Positions 58,503 through 64,000 of a DNA stretch of 64,000 nucleotides are shown in pieces. Origin of the DNA: Bradyrhizobium betae. Its GTDB lineage: Bacteria > Pseudomonadota > Alphaproteobacteria > Rhizobiales > Xanthobacteraceae. Position numbers and translations under genes: made by a program. Each line of letters begins with the position of its first letter. The first letter of the stretch is position 1. Where the stretch lies: assembly GCF_008932115.1 (NCBI RefSeq), contig NZ_CP044543.1:4532501-4596500 (forward strand), read 5' to 3'. Below the pieces are notes generated by a model. It saw only the letters and a list, made by a program, of their open reading frames with translations, was not told the origin of the DNA and did no database searches.

Positions 58503-58861
58503 AACCGCGGTGTGATCAAGCCTGGAGATATCGGCCGGGGACCTGCAACGAAGTCTTCCCCGATGGTGTGGACCATGGGACAGCATGAATTCAGAATTGG
58601 GACGGAACGCTCCGAAGGCGAACTTGTGCCACGCGTGCCAACGACGCTTGACTGTTGGGCACCCGAAATCGGTCTCGGCCAGACCGAGGAGTTATCATCC
58701 GCGGGACGTCTCGCGTCGCGAGGCCTAGCTTCCGTCGTCTTCGACTTTTCGGCTGCAGCCGCCGTGATCGGGATTCCGCTCGCGCTATCTCTTGCGCAAG
58801 AGGTGTCTCGTCCATGCGTCGATCACGACGCGCTCGCAGGTGTCACACCCGGGCGATCGAG
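58503..58861. other. Promoter region of the ECF sigma gene
   Basis: About 360 bases without a supported gene. It lies between the cusF hairpin and the sigma factor and should hold the latter's promoter, but no clear -35/-10 pair was found. Confidence 0.4.
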
Positions 58862-59464
58862 ATGAAATTGGCGCGCGATAACTTATTGGTCGCTGCGAAC
58901 CCGCATGGGTTACGGACGCCGGCAACCGCGCGCACTGCCGTTCGGACGGCGATCGTGGACAGCTACGATCGTCTGCGGAATTATCTTCAGAGGCGCTTCA
59001 ACTCGGTCGCGGATGCGGAGGAGGTGCTGCAGGTGTTCGTCTTGAAGGCGCTCGAGCGGTCTGCCGACGTCAGAGATGCGGAGTCGGTGCGCGGTTGGCT
59101 CAGCAAGGTCTTGGCGACAACCATCGCCGATTTTCACCGGCAGACATCGCGACACAAGATCAGAGAGACACCACTCTCCACCGAACTAAGCGATCGACTT
59201 GCGGCAGTTACCGAAGTCGAATTGGCGTGCGAATGCCTCTACGCGCACTTGCTATCGCTGAAGTCGGAACATGCCGAGGTCATCCGACGAGTGGATCTTG
59301 GCGGCGAGTCGAGGGAGGCGGTGGCGGCCGATCTCGGAATAACGGTGAACAATCTTACGGTGCGCCTTTATCGTGCTCGTCAGGCGTTGAAGGAGCGCCT
59401 CGAAAGCAGATGCGTGATCTGCCGTGAAGAAAGCTTTTGGGCGTGTCGCTGCGACCGGCCATAG
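58862..59464 (+). CDS. ECF-type RNA polymerase sigma factor with Cys-rich tail (CorE-like)
   Basis: 200 residues from ATG 58862. Sigma region 2: YLQRRFNSVADAEEVLQVFV; region 4: AEVIRRVDLGGESREAVAAD and LGITVNNLTVRLYRARQALK. The C-terminus has a CxxC-x7-CxC motif (CVICREESFWACRC). This is the spacing of the CorE-type Cys-rich domain (C-x2-C-x4-C-x2-C-x-C) with the third Cys replaced by Phe. In Myxococcus CorE this tail senses copper and switches the sigma factor on. Next to copper genes it could control them. No anti-sigma gene is adjacent, as expected for this group. Confidence 0.75.
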   Translation: MKLARDNLLVAANPHGLRTPATARTAVRTAIVDSYDRLRNYLQRRFNSVADAEEVLQVFVLKALERSADVRDAESVRGWLSKVLATTIADFHRQTSRHKIRETPLSTELSDRLAAVTEVELACECLYAHLLSLKSEHAEVIRRVDLGGESREAVAADLGITVNNLTVRLYRARQALKERLESRCVICREESFWACRCDRP

Positions 59465-59732
59465 GTCCCGTGCTGAATCCCGCTCCGCGCCGACCGCAGG
59501 ACCGCGCTTCGCGCTTGACGTCCATTGAGCGGCGTCCATCGGGAGTTGCTTGCAGGTCGCCCGCGGTGACACGCGGCAGCCCATCACGCTCCTGTCGGAG
59601 AGAACGGTGGCATGAGTGCTTCCAAAGGTCTATCGCAAGTGCGGAGCCGTGGTTGCCCCGATTCAGGGCCTCCAGCCGCGTTTGCGCCGACGTGAGCCAT
59701 CCCGCGACGACTGCATGCGTAGAAAGTGAAGG

Positions 59733-60977
59733 TTACAGCACCCGCTGCGCGCCGGGGAGAGCTCGCAAGACTGTCGTCGTGGCCAGGCTGAGCAAAACGG
59801 TCAGCACGAACGTGATGAGCGCTTTGGCAATTGCGTCAAGGTCCACGTCGAACAGACCGTACTGAATCCAGAGCACGATCGGGTAGTGCACCAGGAACAT
59901 GCCATATGCATATGGTCGGATCGAATCCAGCAGAGGCAAGGCGGATCGGTTCAGTCTGAGAAAGTGACCGAGTAAGGCGAACATGATCGCTGCGCTAAAG
60001 ACGACAAACAGAAAGCCGTAACTCACCTCATACCAGGCGGGCAGCCACGCGGGATTGCCGAGGTGCTCCCGCTTCACGTAAATCAGGACCCACAGCAGGC
60101 AATATGTAACGATGGCGGCGAGCGCCCAACTCAAGCGAGATCTCTGGAGCTGCCCATTCGTGCCGAGCAGGCCGCGGTCCAAATTGGCCGCGCCGACGGC
60201 GGCACCGAGGAAGAAGTAGCTCGGATAGAGCAAGACGCGACTCGCCTGTACGGAAAGCGGGCCGAACTCAAACCAATGACCGGCGCCGAAGTAGACACGC
60301 AACGGGGTATAGGCCGCTCCAGTGACAACCAACAGGATTGCAAAGAACTCATGCGGCCGATCGTAACTGCGTACCGATAGCAGGTTCACCGGGTCCAACA
60401 AACGGGGCGCGACTCGGCTGAGGGCGCACGCCACGACGTCGCACGCCAATAGCACCCAGAGGAACCAGACCGGCCCGCTTGGCCACGGCCCAACCGTGAT
60501 CGTCTTCAGCCAGAATTCGACAAAGCTGATATCCGGAGTCCGCCGCAGTTCGAGAGCATAGTAGGCGAGGGGAATGATGGTGAAGACTGCGATCACGAAG
60601 GGTAGCCCGAGCCTGACCAAGCGTTGAGACAGAAACTCCGGAGCTGCCTTGTGAGCCAGGCCCGGCCACACGAACAGCCCCGAAAGGAAGAAGAACATAG
60701 CCATGAAGAAACTGTCGTTGGCCAGCACGATCGTATCGAAGCCGATCCACTTCTCAGCGTCGGTTCCGCCGAAGTAGGTGTAGGGAATGACGGCGTGATG
60801 CAGGAGCACCAGTAGCATCAATAACGCACGGACGCGATCGATCGCAGCGTTGTGCACTGTGACCTGCCGAATGGCACGATTGTTCTCGGGTTCGGCGTGC
60901 GACCGCGGGGCTCGGAATAGCAGGGCGATATCCATCGTGAGGGACGGGCGACGATGACGTGCGTCGACCGGAAACAA
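59733..60977 (-). CDS. Acyltransferase-3 family membrane protein
   Basis: 414 residues with about ten TM helices. AIDRVRALLMLLVLLHHAVI gives the R and H of the acyltransferase_3 active site; FFMAMFFFLSGLFVW and YAYGMFLVHYPIVLW follow. Such proteins O-acylate glycans or lipids of the envelope. The first ATG gives a basic cytosolic lead, and an ATG at residue 15 is an alternative. Stands alone on the - strand. Confidence 0.85.
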   Translation of the reverse strand: MFPVDARHRRPSLTMDIALLFRAPRSHAEPENNRAIRQVTVHNAAIDRVRALLMLLVLLHHAVIPYTYFGGTDAEKWIGFDTIVLANDSFFMAMFFFLSGLFVWPGLAHKAAPEFLSQRLVRLGLPFVIAVFTIIPLAYYALELRRTPDISFVEFWLKTITVGPWPSGPVWFLWVLLACDVVACALSRVAPRLLDPVNLLSVRSYDRPHEFFAILLVVTGAAYTPLRVYFGAGHWFEFGPLSVQASRVLLYPSYFFLGAAVGAANLDRGLLGTNGQLQRSRLSWALAAIVTYCLLWVLIYVKREHLGNPAWLPAWYEVSYGFLFVVFSAAIMFALLGHFLRLNRSALPLLDSIRPYAYGMFLVHYPIVLWIQYGLFDVDLDAIAKALITFVLTVLLSLATTTVLRALPGAQRVL

Positions 60978-61086
60978 ATGAGCGCGATAGATAGACGCCG
61001 TGCGAGGAAATTTCTTACAGCATTCGACTTCCGTGCGGCCAGTTACTCCGCGGTCGTTGTGCGGATGAGCCGCAGCGCGGCCGAAT

Positions 61087-61779
61087 TCAGGAAACGAGCT
61101 TCCTGAGAGCCTTGTCGTTCAGGACTTGGATCCGGCGTCGGCTCAGCGACTTGATCAGGCCTGCGCTTTCCAATTGTCTCATCGTTCGTGAGACCGTCTC
61201 GATCGTGAGCCCCAGGTGCTCGGCGACGTCCTTGCGTGGCATCGGCAGCGTGATGAATTTCTGTGTCTCGCTGCGGGCCGTCATTCGAACGAGAAACCAG
61301 GCGATGCGTTCTTCAGCCGTCTTGTTGAGCAGAAGGGTCTGATCCTGAAGACGGACGAGTTCGTCGTCCTTCACCTGAAGGAGCTGGTGCGTGACGTCCT
61401 TTCGACGGCCAGTCAATTTGGCGATCGTGTGTACATTGATGACCCTTATTTGCGTATCGCCGATCGCGTAGGCGGACAGCGAGTGCGCGCTTCCCATCTC
61501 AAGGCCGAAATAATCACCTGGCAGGTAGAAGTCTCGAATTTGCCGTCGGCCGCCGTTGGATATCCATACGGTCCTGACGGCGCCCGTCAGCACGCGATAA
61601 AGGTAGAGAGCGGGCTGGCCCTGGCCGAATATCTCGGCCCCCCGCTTGTACTGAACGATCTTCCCCATATGCGCGATCGGTTCGTCGCCGGCCGATTTTC
61701 TGCTCTTCGAGGAGGAGGGAAGAGAGCAGTCGTCGAAGCAGTTGACGGAACACCGCTCGTCGGCAATCAGGGCAGGCAT
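61087..61779 (-). CDS. CRP/FNR-family regulator (FNR/FixK-type helix)
   Basis: 230 residues from ATG 61777-61779 (an in-frame ATG at 61881 adds 34 unlikely residues). N-terminus has three Cys (ERCSVNCFDDCS, C-x3-C-x3-C); the fourth Cys of the FNR Fe-S cluster is not seen in the central part. cNMP-type beta roll (QYKRGAEIFGQGQPALYLYR, YLPGDYFGLE), dimer helix and HTH DVAEHLGLTIETVSRTMRQL with the ExxSR recognition pattern that reads TTGA. It is a strong candidate for the protein binding the TTGA-N6-TCAA sites in this window. Confidence 0.85.
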   Translation of the reverse strand: MPALIADERCSVNCFDDCSLPSSSKSRKSAGDEPIAHMGKIVQYKRGAEIFGQGQPALYLYRVLTGAVRTVWISNGGRRQIRDFYLPGDYFGLEMGSAHSLSAYAIGDTQIRVINVHTIAKLTGRRKDVTHQLLQVKDDELVRLQDQTLLLNKTAEERIAWFLVRMTARSETQKFITLPMPRKDVAEHLGLTIETVSRTMRQLESAGLIKSLSRRRIQVLNDKALRKLVS

Positions 61780-61989
61780 GGACGTTCTCGCTGAAGATAG
61801 TTTACGGGACCTGCAGGGTCGCGGCGACGCAGGCGCAGCCCGCTGAAGTGAGTCTTGATCACCACATCGAATAGCCGACATCGACGTTAGCAGGGTGCGC
61901 CCGCCGAGCGATGGCCGACTGGCCCGAACGATCGAAAGAGCGAGTGCCTTTCGGGCCAGTGGATGCGGTAGCGAACCTGAGTCGCTGAG

Positions 61990-62241
61990 CTAGTTTTTCT
62001 TCGGTCCGATGTGATGCGGCGTCGGAGAGTTAGGACCACCGGTGTAGTGGTGGCTTCCTCCGTCGGAAGCGGCCTTCGGGCCCGTGTCCTCTTTCGCCCC
62101 CATGTGATGCGGCACCTCGGTCTTGGGTCCGCCGGAGTAGTGGTGGCCGTTCTTTTCGTCCGGTGTCGTTGTTTGTGCGACCGCGGGCAGCGTGGCGAAG
62201 CCAAGGGCGATGGTGGCGACGAGTAGTTGACGACGGATCAT
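61990..62241 (-). CDS. Small secreted HHYSGGPKT-repeat protein (copy B)
   Basis: 83 residues: signal peptide (LVATIALGFATLPAVAQ), then two units: HHYSGGPKTEVPHHMGAKED and SHHYTGGPNSPTPHHIGPKK. The first 20 residues and the repeat plan match copy A at 43890-44135 closely; the second unit is more diverged (HHIG instead of HHMG). An FNR/FixK box lies 72 bp upstream. Probably a periplasmic metal-binding peptide; function unknown. Confidence 0.75.
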   Translation of the reverse strand: MIRRQLLVATIALGFATLPAVAQTTTPDEKNGHHYSGGPKTEVPHHMGAKEDTGPKAASDGGSHHYTGGPNSPTPHHIGPKKN

Positions 62242-62312
62242 GAGTCCTTCTCCCGTGTACTTTCAAGTGAAGTGAGATGAAGCTCTTAGACCGCAGATCT
62301 CGCGTGAGAACC

Positions 62313-62326
62313 TTGATTCACATCAA
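62313..62326. promoter_or_regulatory. FNR/FixK-type box
   Basis: TTGATTCACATCAA, 72 bp upstream of HHYSGG copy B on the - strand (start 62241). Confidence 0.7.
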
Positions 62327-62464
62327 CAAACAGGATCGATTGTTTGCCTTCGCGCGACGCAAATTTGAGCGTGTCCTCAAGTCTCTCGGCGCGGTGAGGC
62401 ACTCAGGAAAACGCGCGCGGATATGTCGCGACAACGCCCATCGGCGAGACCACGACGTGAAAGT

Positions 62465-62478
62465 TGATGTGGGTCAAG
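62465..62478. promoter_or_regulatory. FNR/FixK-type box
   Basis: TTGATGTGGGTCAA, 53 bp upstream of the DUF2933 gene start (62531), oriented to control the + strand operon 62531-63734. Confidence 0.7.
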
Positions 62479-62530
62479 AAGCACAAAACACATCTGGTGT
62501 ATGTTCTCAGATTGTCAGGGGAACACGCAG

Positions 62531-62782
62531 ATGCTTTCGAGAGACTACGCCGGACATGAGGAGCGCACGCGAGAAGGCATGTCGGTCAAGGCGCGAGCCG
62601 GCATAGTGCTGTTCGGATTCCTGATCGTCGCCGGAGCCCTTCTGTTCACCGAGCACCGGGCTCACGTGCTCGGCGTGTTGATCTGGCTGCCACTTCTTGC
62701 TTGCCCGTTGATGCATTTTTTCATGCATGGCGGTCATCACCACGATCGACACGGCGGCAATGATGGACCGAGGTCGTCATGA
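62531..62782 (+). CDS. DUF2933 small membrane protein
   Basis: 83 residues from ATG 62531 (GGGGA 8 bases upstream; an internal ATG 62579 is possible). One or two TM segments (AGIVLFGFLIVAGALLFTEH, VLGVLIWLPLLACPLMHFFM), then a His-rich tail (HGGHHHDRHGG). This is the DUF2933 pattern, often beside methyltransferase-type membrane proteins and copper genes. The stop overlaps the next gene (ATGA). Confidence 0.8.
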   Translation: MLSRDYAGHEERTREGMSVKARAGIVLFGFLIVAGALLFTEHRAHVLGVLIWLPLLACPLMHFFMHGGHHHDRHGGNDGPRSS

Positions 62783-63459
62783 GCGAAGCGACGCCGGCCT
62801 ACGGCCTATGGAGCCTGGTGATCGTCAACTCGGCGATCTTCATCCTGTTCGCATACACCTTCTTCAAACCACAGACGCCGCAGGACTGGAGCTCGTTCGG
62901 TGCCTTCAGCGCGTTCTTGATCGCGCTGTTCGTGGAGATGTACGGCTTTCCGCTTACCATATACTTCCTGTCGGGAGGGCTGCAGTCTCGCTTCCCCGAC
63001 GTGAATTGGTTCTCGCACGACGCCGGCCATCTTCTCGAGATGATGTTCGGCTGGAAAGCCCACCCGCATGCAGGACCATTCCATATCCTGAGCTTTCTCC
63101 TGATCGGCGCCGGCTTCCTGCTGATCTCCTCTGCCTGGAAAGTGCTCTACGAAGCGCAGCGGGTCCGTGGCATGGCCACGGCCGGCCCCTATGGCTTCGT
63201 AAGGCACCCGCAATACGTCGGGTTCATTCTTGTGATGCTCGGCTTTCTCGTCCAGTGGCCCACCATTCTCACGCTTGCGATGTTTCCGGTGCTGGCCGCC
63301 ATGTACGTGAAACTGGCCCGCAGCGAGGAGCGTGCGGTTAGGGCGCAGTTCGGGGAAGGCTACGACAAGTACGCGGCCGAGGTGCCCGGATTCATCCCGC
63401 GTATAGGTCGTGTCATCGGGCGGAACTCTTCTGACGGCTACCGACACGGGGGAGTTTGA
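62779..63459 (+). CDS. Isoprenylcysteine carboxyl methyltransferase-like membrane protein
   Basis: 226 residues, about five TM helices. YGFVRHPQYVGFILVMLGFL with RHPxY and the later EERAVRAQFGEGYDKYAAEV and PGFIPRIG are the ICMT/PEMT-type signature. Methyl donor S-adenosylmethionine and a lipid-like acceptor are expected from the family. It overlaps DUF2933 by ATGA and the next gene by TGATG. Confidence 0.85.
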   Translation: MSEATPAYGLWSLVIVNSAIFILFAYTFFKPQTPQDWSSFGAFSAFLIALFVEMYGFPLTIYFLSGGLQSRFPDVNWFSHDAGHLLEMMFGWKAHPHAGPFHILSFLLIGAGFLLISSAWKVLYEAQRVRGMATAGPYGFVRHPQYVGFILVMLGFLVQWPTILTLAMFPVLAAMYVKLARSEERAVRAQFGEGYDKYAAEVPGFIPRIGRVIGRNSSDGYRHGGV

Positions 63460-63734
63460 TGGACGCACTGAAGGAAGGGCGCATTCTTGCGCTCGAATGC
63501 ATCATACGCAGCCAGCTCGTCGATCGCGCGTTGGAAAACAGCAGTCCCGTGACTTGGCTCCACAGGGTCCGGGATTCCATGCGGGGGCCACTTCAAGCCG
63601 CGCAAAGCGACCGTATCCCCTCGAACCAAGCGGTAGCGGAAGGAGGCAAGGCGCTGGACGAACTCTTCCGGCAGGCCGAGATAGAGGTAAACGCAAGCCT
63701 CGAGAGAACTCCCCGCGAATTTCCCTGCGATTGA
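63459..63734 (+). CDS. Small cytosolic hypothetical protein (91 aa)
   Basis: 91 residues: MDALKEGRILALECIIRSQL, VDRALENSSPVTWLHRVRDS, and NQAVAEGGKALDELFRQAEI. Mostly helical, soluble. Its ATG shares a base with the methyltransferase stop, so it is the third gene of the FNR-box operon. Function unknown. Confidence 0.55.
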   Translation: MDALKEGRILALECIIRSQLVDRALENSSPVTWLHRVRDSMRGPLQAAQSDRIPSNQAVAEGGKALDELFRQAEIEVNASLERTPREFPCD

Positions 63735-64000
63735 AACCCTCCGGCAGAGAGGGGTGACCAGATCCAACGCCGGAACCTGTCGCGGGCGGGGCATAGCGGG
63801 GTTTTAAGCGATCGGCGTTTGCGGTCACCTCGGGGCGACGCCGTACAGGTGGGCGACGACACCACCGACACCACCATGATGATGCTCGCCCTTCGTTGCC
63901 GCAGCGGCGCGCGGAGGACGCGTCGGGGCTTCTCAACAAAAGGTGATCTGCAAGCAGATTAGAGCAACTCCAATTGAGCGGCCGGTACCCGGACGGTACC
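63735..64000. other. End of window, no gene seen
   Basis: The last 266 bases contain no supported gene. Frames on either strand lack start signals or family features. Confidence 0.4.

Noticed and set aside
58512..58865. 117-aa frame upstream of the ECF sigma gene
   Set aside because: No ribosome site or family signal, and it overlaps the sigma factor start; treated as promoter region.
1..64000. tRNA, rRNA, CRISPR arrays and transposase genes
   Set aside because: None found on reading; no regularly spaced repeats, no tRNA-like cloverleaf text, and no transposase or integrase motifs (DDE, Tyr or Ser recombinase) were recognised.

Overview
The window is GC-rich, gene-dense DNA of an alphaproteobacterium. 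The clade I, Tat-exported nosRZDFYLX cluster, a CcoG/FixG protein, a FixK/FNR-type regulator with matching TTGA-N6-TCAA sites, and many small families familiar from Bradyrhizobium and Rhodopseudomonas suggest the Nitrobacteraceae. This placement is an inference from family content; no rRNA or housekeeping marker is present.

Layout. 1-2.9 kb: end of a membrane protein, a double DUF2249 protein, a DUF59 protein and ccoG, in tight order on the + strand. 2.9-13 kb (- strand): nosR, nosZ, nosD, nosF, nosY, nosL, nosX, then a cytochrome c, a 75-aa protein and a small cupin; this encodes nitrous oxide reduction with its copper-site assembly and electron supply. 13.2-14.5 kb: a ferritin-like protein and a DUF1236-like secreted protein. 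14.7-19 kb: a decayed stretch with a beheaded diguanylate cyclase, relics of an adenylate cyclase and an agmatine deiminase, and a broken colicin E3-type RNase toxin beside an intact immunity-type gene. 19-25 kb: a phage-like block of small, overlapping, mostly unknown genes with two metallophosphoesterases and no integrase or structural genes.

25-37 kb: copper and metal handling. It holds a DUF4396-multicopper oxidase fusion, a putative PD-(D/E)XK nuclease, a CPx copper ATPase divergent from csoR, a Cys/His-rich secreted protein, a FixH-like protein, a CusBA efflux pair and a DUF411 protein. 37.3-41.4 kb: a low-coding insert-like stretch with an RHH antitoxin-like ORF, a MNT nucleotidyltransferase and a GNAT / small protein / DUF2384-like operon, bracketed by two 26-bp near-identical repeats. 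41.4-49 kb: LOG-family protein, beta-CASP nuclease, a small HHYSGG-repeat secreted protein, membrane proteins (YqaA-like, OpgC, DUF1622) and a DUF3141 hydrolase.

49-58.5 kb: a second copper/redox set. It contains a Met-rich Spy-like protein, a flavodehydrogenase fused to a periplasmic-type domain, a b-type membrane cytochrome and a seven-heme cytochrome c, followed by a His-rich protein, a CusC-type lipoprotein, a CopA-type multicopper oxidase, a cupredoxin and CusF. 58.9-64 kb: a CorE-like ECF sigma factor with a Cys-rich tail, an acyltransferase, an FNR/FixK-type regulator, a second HHYSGG-repeat protein, and a DUF2933 / methyltransferase / unknown operon.

How the parts may work together: seven perfect TTGA-N6-TCAA sites lie upstream of the secreted HHYSGG proteins, the Met-rich/electron-transfer operon, the Cys/His-rich protein, the LOG gene, the 53.5-kb small gene and the DUF2933 operon, and the regulator encoded at 61.1-61.8 kb has the FNR-type recognition helix expected to read them. 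CsoR and the CorE-like sigma factor would add copper control. The window therefore looks like a copper-homeostasis region tied to low-oxygen respiration next to a copper enzyme (NosZ), with two eroded accessory segments inserted.
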